Positions 35,879-46,165 of a stretch of DNA of 64,000 nucleotides are shown here, piece by piece. Origin of the DNA: JAEUMD01 sp050250815 (GTDB lineage Bacteria > Pseudomonadota > Alphaproteobacteria > Rhizobiales > Hyphomicrobiaceae); the NCBI GenBank assembly GCA_050250815.1, contig JBFWNY010000014.1, positions 1 to 64,000 on the forward strand, given 5' to 3'. The notes beneath the pieces are model-generated. The model had not been told where the DNA came from. It did not search any database and saw only the letters and a list, made by a program, of their open reading frames with translations. Positions within the stretch are counted from its first letter, which is position 1. Every line of letters begins with the position of its first letter. A program made the position numbers and the translations under genes.

Positions 35879-36334
35879 ATGCGTCCCAGCTCATCGCTGT
35901 TCCCGGTCCTTGCGACCGCTTTCACAGGCCTGGTCGTAACGCTCGCCATTTTCATGGTGCCGAACCTGGCCGCAGCCGGCGAAGCGGATTCCGACACCGG
36001 CTCCGCCACCTGCACCTGCCCGCCGAATGACGCCAAACCCTGGTCCCGACCCAAATTCGCCGATCTTCGTCCCTCCCTCGACGTTTCGGACGAGATTGCA
36101 GCCCTCGAGAGCGTACAACTCGCCTTGTCGCAGGTTGGCGACGGCAGCACCTACGTCTGGCATCGCTACCACGGCCGGCTGTCCGGCGTCGTGACGCCGA
36201 CAACCTCGTTCAAGGATTCCAGCGGTGCCATCTGCCGCCACGTCGTCGTCGTCCTCACCGCCGGCACGCTGACGCGACGGTCCGAAGGTATCGCCTGCCG
36301 CCTCCAAAGTGGGCAGTGGCAGCTGCAGGGCTGA
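35879..36334 (+). CDS. Secreted surface-antigen-like protein
   Basis: A 151-residue protein with a Sec signal peptide (hydrophobic to about residue 30, AAAGEA). The C-terminal part (YVWHRYHGRLSGVVTP ... CRHVVVVLTAG ... ACRLQSGQWQL) resembles the C-terminal domain of alphaproteobacterial 17-kDa-type surface antigens. Cysteines at CTCPP and two later sites may form disulfides. Function unknown; likely envelope-associated. Confidence 0.6.
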   Translation: MRPSSSLFPVLATAFTGLVVTLAIFMVPNLAAAGEADSDTGSATCTCPPNDAKPWSRPKFADLRPSLDVSDEIAALESVQLALSQVGDGSTYVWHRYHGRLSGVVTPTTSFKDSSGAICRHVVVVLTAGTLTRRSEGIACRLQSGQWQLQG

Positions 36335-36523
36335 GGAACTACTCCGCAAGCGTTGCATGGCCGCCGTCGAGACATTCGGCGGCTTGGGGCGCCCCGCCCG
36401 CCTCTTCGTCCCTGTGAGTTGCTGCAGCCTCCACATCTTGCCTGGGCGGCCATCTGGACCGACCGACACATTTGTGTAGGATGCGCGCCCGAGCCGGACA
36501 AAGAGCACGGGGATCGCGGGCAG

Positions 36524-37372
36524 ATGACAGCAGCCGAGGCCACAAGTCAGATGGCCACCGGAACGTTGATGGCGGGCAAGCGCGGCCTCGTCATGGGCGT
36601 CGCCAACAACAGGTCCATCGCCTGGGGCATTTCGAAGGCGATCGTCGCCCAGGGCGGGCAGGTGGCACTGACCTATCAGGGCGACGCACTCAAGAAGCGC
36701 GTCGAGCCGCTGGCAGCAGAACTCGGCTCGAAGCTCGTGCTGCCGTGCGACGTGACCGACGGAGCGTCGATGGATGCGGTCTTCAGCAGCCTGCACGACG
36801 CCTGGGGCGGCCTCGATTTCCTGGTTCACGCCATCGCCTTCTCGGACAAGAACGAGCTCGACGGCCGATACGTCGACACCAGCGAAACGAATTTCACGCA
36901 GACCATGCTCGTGTCCTGCTACTCGTTCACGGCACTGGCCCGCCGCGCCGAAAAGCTGATGAAGCCCGGCGGCTCACTGCTGACCCTGACCTACTACGGC
37001 GCCGAGAAGGTCATGCCCCACTACAACGTGATGGGCGTTGCCAAGGCTGCGCTCGAGGCGAGCGTTCGCTACCTCGCCGCCGATCTCGGCCGTAACGGCA
37101 TCCGCGTCAACGCGATCTCGGCCGGTCCGATCAAGACGCTCGCCGCCTCCGGCATCTCCGACTTCCGCTACATCCTGCGCTGGAACGAGTACAATTCGCC
37201 GCTGCGCCGTACCGTCACGATCGAGGACGTGGGCGGCGCCGGCGTCTACATGCTGTCGGATCTGTCACGCGGCGTTACCGGCGAGGTGCACCACGTCGAT
37301 TCGGGCTATCATGTTCAGGGCATGAAGAACGAGGATGCTCCCGACATCTCGGTGGTCAAGAGCGATACCTGA
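36524..37372 (+). CDS. fabI: Enoyl-[acyl-carrier-protein] reductase (NADH), FabI
   Basis: A 282-residue FabI; the ATG at 36524 gives the usual N terminus (LMAGKRGLVMGVANNRSIAWGI). The cofactor motif NNRSIAWGIS, HAIAFSD, and the catalytic Tyr-x6-Lys in YNVMGVAK are present. SAGPIKTLAASGI and VDSGYH complete the pattern. It catalyses the last step of each fatty-acid elongation cycle and is the target of triclosan-like inhibitors. Followed 44 bp later by a phosphatase gene. Confidence 0.93.
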   Translation: MTAAEATSQMATGTLMAGKRGLVMGVANNRSIAWGISKAIVAQGGQVALTYQGDALKKRVEPLAAELGSKLVLPCDVTDGASMDAVFSSLHDAWGGLDFLVHAIAFSDKNELDGRYVDTSETNFTQTMLVSCYSFTALARRAEKLMKPGGSLLTLTYYGAEKVMPHYNVMGVAKAALEASVRYLAADLGRNGIRVNAISAGPIKTLAASGISDFRYILRWNEYNSPLRRTVTIEDVGGAGVYMLSDLSRGVTGEVHHVDSGYHVQGMKNEDAPDISVVKSDT

Positions 37373-37416
37373 GCTACGATGATCGAGGCGACCCAATCTC
37401 ACCTGAACCGGCTCTA

Positions 37417-38007
37417 GTGCGGGCGGCACCGACACTCTACTTCATCCGGCACGGCGAAACGGACTGGAACGCGGCACGCCGCTACCAGGGACAGGCCGAC
37501 ATTCCCTTGAACGACACGGGACGCGCGCAGGCCGCCCGCAACGGGCGCGCATTGGCGCAGATCGTGCCATCGGTCGGCGCACTCCACTTCGTGGCGAGCC
37601 CCTTGTCGCGAACGTGCGAAACCATGCGCATCGTGCGCGGCGAACTCGGCCTCGACCCTGAGAGTTTCGCAACCGACAATCGCATCATCGAACTGCACTA
37701 CGGCCATTGGCAGGGCGAACTGCAGAGCGATCTCGGCACTGTCGACCCCGACGGCGTGGCGGCAAGACATGCCGACCCGTTCCATTGGCGGCCGCGAGGT
37801 GGCGAGAATTACACCGACCTCACCCGCCGTCTGAACGGCTGGCTCGACGATCTCGCCGAAGCAGCCGTCGTCGTCTCCCACGGCGGCGTCAGCCGGGCGT
37901 TGCGCGGCATGCTGGTCCATGGTGTGGGCGAACGCGACGTGCCGCGTCTGGCGGTCCCGCAGGACCGCGTGCTCGTGATCGACAACGGACGCATCTGCTG
38001 GCTGTAA
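37417..38007 (+). CDS. Histidine phosphatase family protein
   Basis: A 196-residue phosphoglycerate-mutase-like phosphatase starting at GTG. The active-site RHGETDWN contains the nucleophilic histidine, and the second histidine is in VSHGG. The conserved acidic residue is near ELHYGHWQGE. Substrate unknown. Same strand as fabI and probably co-transcribed; a hairpin follows at 38066. Confidence 0.88.
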   Translation: MRAAPTLYFIRHGETDWNAARRYQGQADIPLNDTGRAQAARNGRALAQIVPSVGALHFVASPLSRTCETMRIVRGELGLDPESFATDNRIIELHYGHWQGELQSDLGTVDPDGVAARHADPFHWRPRGGENYTDLTRRLNGWLDDLAEAAVVVSHGGVSRALRGMLVHGVGERDVPRLAVPQDRVLVIDNGRICWL

Positions 38008-38065
38008 CGCTCGTTCCGCCAGCGTCGGAGCACTCCGCACAGCGGGCCGTCCCCAGAACGAAATC

Positions 38066-38102
38066 GGGAAGAGCCAGAGTTAGCGGCTCTCCGGCTCTTC
38101 CC
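38066..38102 (+). terminator. Hairpin after the phosphatase gene
   Basis: Arms 38066-38075 and 38093-38102 (GGGAAGAGCC/GGCTCTTCCC, 10 bp) with an inner AGAG/CTCT stem. No clear T run follows, so it may be a weak terminator or a structured 3' end. Confidence 0.5.
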
Positions 38103-38501
38103 TGCTGGATTGCACAGCTCAACGGGACAGGTTGCTCAGACCCATCGGGAAGGTGTGCTGGTCTTTGAGATTGACTAGGACACGACGCGCACGCGCCCAC
38201 AGCGCCACGCTTCCGTCCGGCCGGGAGTTCCCGTTACCGCGGCGGAACGTGCCTTCAACCCCCTCGCGATCGTGGCGTGCCGATCAAAACACGAGGTTCA
38301 TCGCGAGCGAATCGCGCCCTGGACTGGACAACTGATAATCTGATGCGACGCGCGTTGTCATCACTGCCGACGGCCCGAGGCGGCTTGCGGAGACAGGTCG
38401 CGGAACATAAGAGTGGTTCGCACCACACTGCTGTGGCGGACGGGCCGCGCAACGCCGCGGCGGGCCCGCAACCGACACGATTCTCATCGCAGAAAGAGTG
38501 C
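38103..38501. other. 400-bp stretch upstream of aroC without a gene
   Basis: Open frames here are short or continue into aroC without homology. It presumably holds the aroC promoter. I see no repeat or RNA gene. Confidence 0.4.
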
Positions 38502-39599
38502 ATGTCCCACAACACATTCGGCCACCTGTTCCGCATCACCACCTGGGGCGAAAGCCACGGGCCGTCCATCGGCTGCGTGGTCGACGGCTGCCCGCCCGGC
38601 ATCGAAATCACCGCGCAGGAGATCCAGGTCCATCTCGACCGGCGCAAACCGGGTGGCTCGCGATTTGTCACCCAGCGGAAGGAATCGGACACCGTCGAAA
38701 TCCTCTCGGGCGTTCTGACGGGAGACGACGGACGCCAGGTGACGACGGGAACGCCGATCTCGCTCTTGATCCGCAACGAAGATCAACGCTCCAAGGACTA
38801 TGGTGCGATCAAGGAGACATACCGCCCGGGTCACGCCGATTTCACCTACGACGCCAAGTACGGCATCCGTGACCACCGCGGCGGTGGCCGCTCGTCGGCC
38901 CGGGAGACTGCCATGCGCGTTGCAGCGGGTGCCATCGCGCGCAAGCTCCTCGACGGCGTGACGATCCGCGGCGCGCTGGTGCAGATGGGCCCGCACGCGG
39001 TCGACCGCAGCCGCTGGGACTGGTCGTGCGTCGACCAGAACCCCTTCTTCTGCCCCGATGCCGAAACTGCGCACACGTGGGAAGTCTACCTCGACGGCAT
39101 CCGCAAGGCGGGCTCATCCATCGGAGCTGTCGTCGAGGTTGTCGCCGAAGGCGTGCCGGCGGGGCTGGGCGCCCCCCTCTACGGCAAGCTCGACCAGGAC
39201 ATCGCCTCCGCGATGATGAGCATCAACGCCGTCAAGGCCGTCGAGATTGGCGCGGGCATGGCCGCTGCCGAGCTGACCGGCGAGGAGAATGCCGACGAGA
39301 TCCGCATGGGCAACGACGGCAAGCCACGCTTCCTGTCGAACCATGCGGGCGGAATCCTGGGTGGCATCTCGACGGGTCAGCCGGTGGTCTGCCGGTTCGC
39401 CGTGAAGCCAACATCTTCGATCCTGACGCCACGCCTCACCATCGACAAGGCCGGTCACGAGACCGAGATCGTCACCAAAGGCCGCCACGACCCATGCGTG
39501 GGCATCCGGGCCGTGCCTGTCGGCGAGGCGATGCTGGCGCTGGTGCTCGCCGACCATCTGCTGCGCCATCGTGGGCAAATGGGGCCGTCACGCGCATGA
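38502..39599 (+). CDS. aroC: Chorismate synthase
   Basis: A 365-residue AroC started at the ATG giving [20 protein letters not shown], with AGAAAGAG just upstream. The family signatures are [28 protein letters not shown] and [14 protein letters not shown]. It converts EPSP to chorismate with reduced FMN, the last step of the shikimate pathway. Length is normal. Confidence 0.97.
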   Translation: MSHNTFGHLFRITTWGESHGPSIGCVVDGCPPGIEITAQEIQVHLDRRKPGGSRFVTQRKESDTVEILSGVLTGDDGRQVTTGTPISLLIRNEDQRSKDYGAIKETYRPGHADFTYDAKYGIRDHRGGGRSSARETAMRVAAGAIARKLLDGVTIRGALVQMGPHAVDRSRWDWSCVDQNPFFCPDAETAHTWEVYLDGIRKAGSSIGAVVEVVAEGVPAGLGAPLYGKLDQDIASAMMSINAVKAVEIGAGMAAAELTGEENADEIRMGNDGKPRFLSNHAGGILGGISTGQPVVCRFAVKPTSSILTPRLTIDKAGHETEIVTKGRHDPCVGIRAVPVGEAMLALVLADHLLRHRGQMGPSRA

Positions 39600-39648
39600 C
39601 GCGCCGCTTCTCGTGACGCGCCTGACACGCGCCTGACACCGTGACGCC

Positions 39649-39666
39649 GCCTCCACTGGTGGAGGC
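39649..39666. terminator. Hairpin downstream of aroC
   Basis: A perfect 8-bp stem (GCCTCCAC, TG loop, GTGGAGGC) lies 50 bp after the aroC stop. There is no T run. Possible terminator between aroC and the convergent porin gene. Confidence 0.4.
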
Positions 39667-39820
39667 CGCTTCCTGTGGCACCCGATCATCGCAACAAGCG
39701 ACAGAGGTGGCTCCGGACGCGCGAAAACCGGAGACGGGGGGACCGCGCTCCGGCTTTCTTGGTGTCGTCAGTCGAGATCGAGGGACAGGCGCTCAGGAGA
39801 GCCTGTCCGTCAGACGTTCG

Positions 39821-40618
39821 TCAGGGCAGAGCAACCTTCGCAGTGAAGACGAAGCGCTCGTCGCACAGGTCGGCCACGCCGCAGAAGTCGCCCGGGCCAC
39901 CGTTCGAGTCCCAGTAGCGGAAGTCGAAGGTGAACTTGCTGACTGCGAGCGCCAGACCAGCATTCCAGTAGACGTAGTCGAGCGTGCCGAGCACGCCGCC
40001 GTCGAGGAACTGGGTGGTACCGATGAGGGCCGACACGGTCGGAGTAAACGGACCGACTGCAGGCAGCTCATAGCCAGCCGTGCCTTCCAGCGTGATGGTG
40101 TTGCCGGTCGAGCCGAAGTAGTCCGGCGACCAGAACATCGTACCGGCGAGCGACAGCTTGTTGATCGAGCCACTGATGCCGGCCTTCAGCTCGACATAGT
40201 TGAACTCGATCGGGCCGTCATGAGCGCCCGGATAGGTGTAGTAGATCACGCCCAGGTCGAACGTGACGGGTCCGAGGACCGGCTTAATACCGGCATAGAG
40301 ATCGACCTCGTAAGGGGCGATCGACTGACCGAAAGCGTTGGTGCCGAAGTCGACCGTGGAGCCCCACACGCCGGCGTAGAAGATGCCGCAGGCCACGTCA
40401 GCGCCACCCTGGAAGGCCGGCTCCTCGAGTGTCTGCGAGATACCGCGGAACACGTAGTCCGATGTGCCGCCAGCATTGATGGAGAAGCTGCAGCGCCGCT
40501 CCGGCACCGGCTCGTCCTTGAGGCTGCCGCCAGCGTAGGCCGGAGCAGAGGCTGCGAGCGCGATCGACGCCATTGCGGCCGACAGGACAGCAGCGGTCGT
40601 CAGTTTAAAGTTTGCCAT
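39821..40618 (-). CDS. TorF family outer-membrane porin
   Basis: A 265-residue protein with a signal peptide (cut near APAYA-GG). A beta-barrel of alternating aromatic and glycine residues follows, starting FSINAGGTSDYVFRGISQT, the hallmark of the Gcw_chp/TorF family (TIGR02001). It ends in a C-terminal FTAKVALP. Likely an outer-membrane channel of unknown substrate. The long upstream region to 41152 probably carries its promoter. Confidence 0.88.
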   Translation of the reverse strand: MANFKLTTAAVLSAAMASIALAASAPAYAGGSLKDEPVPERRCSFSINAGGTSDYVFRGISQTLEEPAFQGGADVACGIFYAGVWGSTVDFGTNAFGQSIAPYEVDLYAGIKPVLGPVTFDLGVIYYTYPGAHDGPIEFNYVELKAGISGSINKLSLAGTMFWSPDYFGSTGNTITLEGTAGYELPAVGPFTPTVSALIGTTQFLDGGVLGTLDYVYWNAGLALAVSKFTFDFRYWDSNGGPGDFCGVADLCDERFVFTAKVALP

Positions 40619-41152
40619 GACCAGTTAACCCCCGAATGTGTGCCCCGCATCCCACTGAACGTGTGTGCCCGGTTGGACATGTGCCCTTGGCTTGCGGCTT
40701 CGTCCGTCCCCAGCCCTGAATCGGCTTCGAACTGACCTAACGAAACGGGAAAGTTGCGTGACCTACAAGCGTAATCCCGGTGCCGAACGCTGCTTGGCAA
40801 CTCGTTGTCGCAATTGGGACACTATTGCCGATATTTGTGCATCCAGACGGTTGCAACAGCACAAAATAGATGCAGTCAAAACTATCTGATCTGCTCTAAT
40901 TTTAGACTTTGTGATTGTTTTGCGGGCTGCCGCGTTGGTGGGCGCCAGTCGCCTCGATTCCACAACACTGCGCCTCCCCACTGCTCCATATCGATGGAAT
41001 GAGCACTCCGGCTGGAATCGGCCGGTCGGCCGCCGCGCCCCGTGACGATTCCAAATCGCGAGAACCTGCTCTAGACAGGTGGCCGTCACGCGCCTCCGGG
41101 ACGCGAGCACGCGCACCGCAAGCCCAAGCACCATCTCAAGGATATCTGGAAG
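40619..41152. other. 530-bp intergenic region between porin and SDR genes
   Basis: A divergent promoter region. Parts (40840-40920) are more A+T-rich than the surroundings, consistent with promoters. I find no convincing gene, repeat or RNA. Confidence 0.4.
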
Positions 41153-41953
41153 TTGCCGCCAGAGCCCAGCCAAAGAACCTCCCAGAAGGCGGGACCTGCG
41201 TCCGGGGGGGGCGTACGCACCGGGCGCGAGCCGGGCCGCACGGCTTTGGTCACCGGGGCGGGCCTTCGCATCGGCCGCGCCATCGCGCTGGATCTCGCCC
41301 GTCACGGCTGGCGCGTGGGCGTCCATTATCGGCGCTCCAGGGGCCCCGCCGAGGCCCTAGTCGAAGAGATTCGGGCCCAGGGCGGTGACGCTGCCGCCCT
41401 GCCCGCCGATCTGGCGGTCGCCGAGGATGTCGATGGGCTCGTCCCTGCCTGCGTCGCGGCATTGGGTCCGCCTTGCTGCCTCGTCAACAACGCTTCCGAG
41501 TTCCACCACGACACGCTCGAGACGCTGACGCGCGAAACCTGGCATCACCACCTCGACATCAACCTGAAGGCGCCGGTGTTCCTGGCCCAGGCTATGGCGC
41601 GCCATCTGCCCCCGGGCTGCGAGGGCAACATCATCAACATCATCGACCAGCGCGTCTGGAACCTGAAACCCGATTTCTTCTCCTACACGATCTCCAAGGC
41701 CGGCCTTTGGACCGCGACACGAACGCTGGCGCAGGCGCTGGCGCCGCGCATCAGGGTCAATGCGATCGGCCCCGGGCCCGTGCTGCGGTCGGTGCACCAG
41801 ACGGAGGGCGATTTCGCAGCCGAGTGCTCGTCGACGCTGATGGGCCGCGGAGCCACGCTCGGCGAGATTACCGACGCGGTGCGCTTCATCATCGATGCAC
41901 CTGCGATGACCGGTCAGATGCTGGCACTCGACGCGGGCCAGCATTTGACCTGA
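41153..41953 (+). CDS. SDR family oxidoreductase (pteridine-reductase/FolM-like)
   Basis: A 266-residue SDR. The cofactor motif is TGAGLRIGRA, with NNAS, and the catalytic YTISK occurs in DFFSYTISKAGLW. The form RIG and the segment IIDQRVWNLKPDFFSYTISK resemble the FolM/pteridine reductase branch that reduces dihydropterins. The nominal start is a TTG and the first 27 residues are low-complexity, so the true start may be different. Substrate inferred only. Confidence 0.7.
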   Translation: MPPEPSQRTSQKAGPASGGGVRTGREPGRTALVTGAGLRIGRAIALDLARHGWRVGVHYRRSRGPAEALVEEIRAQGGDAAALPADLAVAEDVDGLVPACVAALGPPCCLVNNASEFHHDTLETLTRETWHHHLDINLKAPVFLAQAMARHLPPGCEGNIINIIDQRVWNLKPDFFSYTISKAGLWTATRTLAQALAPRIRVNAIGPGPVLRSVHQTEGDFAAECSSTLMGRGATLGEITDAVRFIIDAPAMTGQMLALDAGQHLT

Positions 41954-42164
41954 GCCCCCGACGCCCAGTGCGCTCGACCTTCGAAGCGCTAAAGGGGATT
42001 GCCACATTTCCTCCCCCTCGTGCCCCAACTGCCGCCCAAAAGCTGTTTGAGAGTGAGGTTGGCGCGGGGGCGCCACTTAACCGAGCGTTAAGGTTATCAG
42101 CTTAACGATTTACGTCGATCTTCGGTCGGCGTTCCGCCGGTGGGCACTCGGCGGCAGATGGGTG

Positions 42165-43418
42165 ATGTCAATGATGTCTCGCGTTTTACTCCACTCCGTG
42201 GCGGCCATGGGGCTTGCCTGCTGCTTCACCGGGACGGCAATGGCCGCCGAACTCCCGGTCCTCAAAACCTCGAGCGATAACACCGTTCCAGCGTGTGCTA
42301 CGCCCGGCCGCCTGATGGCGTTCGTGCAGTCGCGCAATGGTCGCCTGTCCGACAACTTCGACAGTGTTGCGACCGAATATATGCGTCATGGCGAGTCGCT
42401 CGGCGTGCGCTGGGATTACGCTTTCTTCCAGATGCTCGTCGAGACGGGCAACCTGAGTTACCGCGGCGACGTGCGCGCGACCCAGAACAACTTCGCGGGC
42501 CTTGGCGCCACTGGCGGCGGCGTTCGCGGTGAGAGCTTCAAGAACGTCTCCGACGGCGTGAAGGCGCATCTCCAGCACATCCTCATGTATGCCGGCGAAA
42601 CGATCGAAGACCCGGTAGCGGAGCGGACGCGCAATGTGCAGGCGTGGGGCGTTCTCACGAAATGGCAGAAGAGCCTGAAGGGCCCGATGACCTTCACGCA
42701 ACTGACGCGCAAGTGGTCGCCGTCCGATCGCGGCTATGCGCGTGACATCGCATCGGTTGCCAACGCCTTCTACTCTGACCTCTGCAAGCGCACCGATCCT
42801 CGGCCCGAACTCGTCGCCGAAGCCCGAGGCAACCGTGGCGTCACGGTCGACAAAACGGCAGCGATCGCCGCGACCGACACGGACGGCAAGATCAAGGCGG
42901 GCAAGTCCGTCTCCAAGCTGGCGATCGCGGACACGCGCGCCGCGTCTGGCCCGCAGCGCAATGGCCTGACCGGCGGCGAGATCGCCATGGCCGATCCGTC
43001 CGCGCCGGCCACCCCGCCCGCCGCCTATACCATTCTCAACGGCCGCGACGTCGGCGGTGCCGATGCCACGACACCGACAGGTCCGACAGGAGCCGACGGC
43101 GGCGGCACCGATGCGCCGATTACGACGGCCGATGCCGGCCGCGCGGCTGCGGCAGCGATGACGGCGACCGCCCCCGCCAAGCCAGCCGGCGCATGTCGTG
43201 TCTGGCAGGCGAGCTATGGCGGCCAGAAGGCGGTCATCATCCAGGCCATCGACAAAGGCCAGACCAACTACACCGTTCTCGACGTCAACGAGGGACGCGA
43301 GGGACGCGAGGTCGCAGCCTACATTTCGGCGTACGCCAAGGGCGGCACGCAACTGGAAGAGTTCGCCAATACGGGCACGGCGCTGAGCAAAGCCTTTGAG
43401 CTTTGCCCGGAGAGTTGA
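42165..43418 (+). CDS. Secreted glucosaminidase-domain protein (copy 1)
   Basis: A 417-residue exported protein with a signal peptide ending near TAMAAE. Residues 40-200 form a glucosaminidase (lysozyme-like) domain with the probable catalytic Glu in LVETGNLSYRGD and the conserved RATQNNFAGLGATGGG. It should cut the glycan strands of peptidoglycan. The C-terminal half is low-complexity (Pro/Ala/Thr/Asp-rich) and ends in a small domain (CRVWQASYGGQKAVII). A homologous gene follows directly. Confidence 0.82.
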   Translation: MSMMSRVLLHSVAAMGLACCFTGTAMAAELPVLKTSSDNTVPACATPGRLMAFVQSRNGRLSDNFDSVATEYMRHGESLGVRWDYAFFQMLVETGNLSYRGDVRATQNNFAGLGATGGGVRGESFKNVSDGVKAHLQHILMYAGETIEDPVAERTRNVQAWGVLTKWQKSLKGPMTFTQLTRKWSPSDRGYARDIASVANAFYSDLCKRTDPRPELVAEARGNRGVTVDKTAAIAATDTDGKIKAGKSVSKLAIADTRAASGPQRNGLTGGEIAMADPSAPATPPAAYTILNGRDVGGADATTPTGPTGADGGGTDAPITTADAGRAAAAAMTATAPAKPAGACRVWQASYGGQKAVIIQAIDKGQTNYTVLDVNEGREGREVAAYISAYAKGGTQLEEFANTGTALSKAFELCPES

Positions 43419-43595
43419 GGGTGGGGCACGACGGTCGCCGGCCGCAGTCACGTGGCCGGCGACCACATCCGTAGGTCGTTCCACTCCCATTGAACTGCGG
43501 CGCGGACCCACCCGCCGTGACGATACGAAAGGCCCGGATCTCTGGGGGGAGCCCGGGCCAGTGAGATTGGTCCCAAGCGGCCGAGGTGTCGACCG

Positions 43596-44807
43596 ATGCC
43601 CCCAGACGTCCTCATTGTCGAGCGCGATCGCGGCCACCGCCCACTGGCGGTGGCTTCAGTTGTGCGCGGTCTGTGGGTCGCAGTCCTGGGCGCCTTCGGG
43701 CTTGCCGAGCCAACAAGTGCGATCGCGGCCGGCGCGCGCGCCCAACTGCCCGAGATTCGCACCAGTGTGGAGAACACCGTTCCCCGGTGCGTGACGCCAG
43801 ACCGACTGATGCGCTTCCTGCGCCAGCGCAATCCAGAACTTGATGGGCGCTTTTCCGACATCGCGCGCTGGTACCGGCACCACGGCGAGCGGTGGCATGT
43901 GCGCTGGGACATGGCGTTCTTCCAGATGGCGCTCGAGACCAACTTTCTTTCGTTCCGGCGACCGGACGGGCGGCGCGGCGATGTCCATCCGCGCCAGAAC
44001 AACTTCGCGGGCCTCGGCACGACGGGTGGCGGCGTACCGGGCGACTCGTTTCCCGATGTCGGCACGGGCGTGCTGGCGCAGGTGCAGCATCTGGTCGCCT
44101 ATTCGGGCGAGCGCATCGCGCGGCCGGTGGCGCCGCGCACCCGTTTGAAGCAGGACGTCATCGTAGAGGCATCCCTGCGCCTTCGGCGGCCGGTTCGATT
44201 TTCCGATCTCGCGCGGCGTTGGGCCGCCGACCCCGCCTATGCACGTTCGATCGCAACCATCGCCTCGGAGTACCGCGAGGCATTCTGCGCCGATCGTGCA
44301 GAAGCTGACATCGTGCCACCGGCACCGCGCGCCGTCCGCCAGCCTTCACCCCGGGATCGACACGTCCGCACCGCAGACATCTCGCCTCCGGCGATGCGAC
44401 TGGGTCTTTCGGCTGATGCGGAGACGATCGCGGCACCCTCGCCACGCCCGGTGGTCCGCGCAACAATGGCGGGCGGAGCACGGGTTGCCGATGCCGCACC
44501 GCCACCTGACCCTCCCGTCGCCGCGCGCGCCTCGCGCAAACGGCAGGTCGTGCGCACGATTTGGCGTCGCGGCGATCCTCTCCCAACCGCGGTCGCGGGT
44601 TGGCCGCCGGTAGCGCGCGAGCCGGCACGCGGCACCGTCGTGCCGCTCACCACATCCCGTCCGAACTCGATCGCGGACGCCGCGGAAGAGACGGCATCCT
44701 ATGGTCTGATGGCGGGCCTGGCGGGCCTTGCGCGCCTTGCCCAGCAGTCGAGCGGGACAGACGTTCGCTGGGTTCCCGTGCCGCGCCTCGCCCAGCGCCC
44801 AGACTAG
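43596..44807 (+). CDS. Secreted glucosaminidase-domain protein (copy 2)
   Basis: A 403-residue paralogue of the preceding gene. It has a signal-like hydrophobic segment at about residues 20-45, then CVTPDRLMRFLRQRNP, the catalytic-region ETNFLSFR and RQNNFAGLGTTGGG at the same spacing as copy 1. The C-terminal half differs completely and is rich in Arg, Pro and Ala. Tandem duplication with divergent tails suggests division of labour in peptidoglycan remodelling. Confidence 0.78.
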   Translation: MPPDVLIVERDRGHRPLAVASVVRGLWVAVLGAFGLAEPTSAIAAGARAQLPEIRTSVENTVPRCVTPDRLMRFLRQRNPELDGRFSDIARWYRHHGERWHVRWDMAFFQMALETNFLSFRRPDGRRGDVHPRQNNFAGLGTTGGGVPGDSFPDVGTGVLAQVQHLVAYSGERIARPVAPRTRLKQDVIVEASLRLRRPVRFSDLARRWAADPAYARSIATIASEYREAFCADRAEADIVPPAPRAVRQPSPRDRHVRTADISPPAMRLGLSADAETIAAPSPRPVVRATMAGGARVADAAPPPDPPVAARASRKRQVVRTIWRRGDPLPTAVAGWPPVAREPARGTVVPLTTSRPNSIADAAEETASYGLMAGLAGLARLAQQSSGTDVRWVPVPRLAQRPD

Positions 44808-44891
44808 CAGGCGCTCGGGGCCTGGAACGGCCCCGGGAAGAGGCTTGATTGCGCCGGGGGGCTGCCATATACGTTGCCGCCTCGGAGAGCT

Positions 44892-44967
44892 GCCCCGTTC
44901 GTCTAGTGGCCTAGGACACCAGCCTCTCACGTTGGTAACAGGGGTTCGAGTCCCCTACGGGGCGCCA
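44892..44967 (+). tRNA. tRNA-Glu (CTC)
   Basis: A complete cloverleaf of 76 nt including encoded CCA. Acceptor GCCCCGT pairs with ACGGGGC, and the anticodon loop contains CTC (CCTCTCAC). The T-arm is GGGGTTCGAGTCCCC. Confidence 0.95.
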
Positions 44968-45211
44968 CATCATCCTTCCACCATCAGCGTTACAGCCCAC
45001 GCCTCACGTGGCGTGCACGGGTGTCCCCTCGTCGGCCCAGCGTCTTTGGCGATCACGCATACGCCCTCACGCGTCGAAGCGCTGAAGCGCGCGCCCCTAC
45101 CTCACCGAATATCCGACATGCGGCAACGACCCATCTCAGCCGGTTGACGACGTCAGGCACCAGCGTCTCTTATTGCGCCGCTTCTCACAATTGCGGTCTG
45201 GAGCCTTGGAA

Positions 45212-46135
45212 TTGAAACTTCAAAGCGTCATCGACGAGATCGTGGAAGAAATGCGCCAGCGTCCGGATCGCGGCACTGTGGCGAGCTACATTCCCGAGCT
45301 GGCGAGCGCAGACGCCAATGCGTTCGGTATCGCGATTGCCGACGAGGACGGAATCGTATCCGGCGGCGACTGCTTTCAGCGCTTCTCGATCCAAAGCGTT
45401 TCCAAGGTCTTCACTCTCACCATGGCCCTTGGAAAAGTCGGCGACCGGCTTTGGCAGCGTGTCGGACGGGAGCCATCGGGAAGTCCGTTCAATTCGATTG
45501 TCCAGCTCGAGGCTGAGCAGGGCATTCCGCGCAATCCCTTTATCAACGCCGGCGCCATTGTGGTGACGGACGCTATTCTGTCGGGTCACCAGCCCAAGGA
45601 GGCACTCGGTGAGATCCTCCGCTTCATCCGGTTTCTGAGCAACGACCCGACGATATCCATCGACAAGGCAGTGGCCCGCTCCGAGCAGCAAACGCATTTC
45701 CGCAACAGCGCGCTTGCGAACTACATGAAGGCGTTCGGCAACATGGAGAACCCGGTCGACTTCACGCTGGGCGTCTACTTCCACCACTGCGCCATCGCCA
45801 TGTCGTGCGAACAGCTCGCCAAAGCCGGCCGCTTCCTGGCGTATGGAGGACGCAATCCGGAGACCGGAAGTTTCGTCGTCAAACCCGACCGCGCGCGGCG
45901 CATCAACGCCATCATGCTGACGTGCGGCCACTACGACGGTTCGGGCGAGTTCGCATTTCGCGTCGGCCTGCCAGGCAAGAGCGGCGTGGGAGGCGGAATC
46001 CTCGCGATCGTGCCGGGACGCGCGTCGATCGCTGTCTGGTCACCCGGTCTGGACGATTCGGGTAACTCGCATCTGGGGCGTATCGCTCTGGAGAAGCTCA
46101 CGCGGCGAATGAACTGGTCGGTCTTCGGACCCTGA
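45212..46135 (+). CDS. glsA: Glutaminase
   Basis: A 307-residue serine-dependent glutaminase that hydrolyses glutamine to glutamate and ammonia. I choose the TTG at 45212 (GGAG eight bases upstream), which gives the normal family length and N terminus ([13 protein letters not shown]); an upstream TTG at 45173 would add 13 residues. The beta-lactamase-like SxxK is in [20 protein letters not shown], the Tyr and Ser sites around [11 protein letters not shown] and GKSGVGGGI complete the family pattern. Two genes upstream of glutamine synthetase. Confidence 0.92.
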   Translation: MKLQSVIDEIVEEMRQRPDRGTVASYIPELASADANAFGIAIADEDGIVSGGDCFQRFSIQSVSKVFTLTMALGKVGDRLWQRVGREPSGSPFNSIVQLEAEQGIPRNPFINAGAIVVTDAILSGHQPKEALGEILRFIRFLSNDPTISIDKAVARSEQQTHFRNSALANYMKAFGNMENPVDFTLGVYFHHCAIAMSCEQLAKAGRFLAYGGRNPETGSFVVKPDRARRINAIMLTCGHYDGSGEFAFRVGLPGKSGVGGGILAIVPGRASIAVWSPGLDDSGNSHLGRIALEKLTRRMNWSVFGP

Positions 46136-46165
46136 ACGCCGTTCGCTCCCCGCCACGGACGCGGC

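Noticed and set aside
42186..43637. 483-codon minus-strand frame opposite the first glucosaminidase
   Set aside because: Shadow frame; the plus-strand gene has a signal peptide and a known domain.
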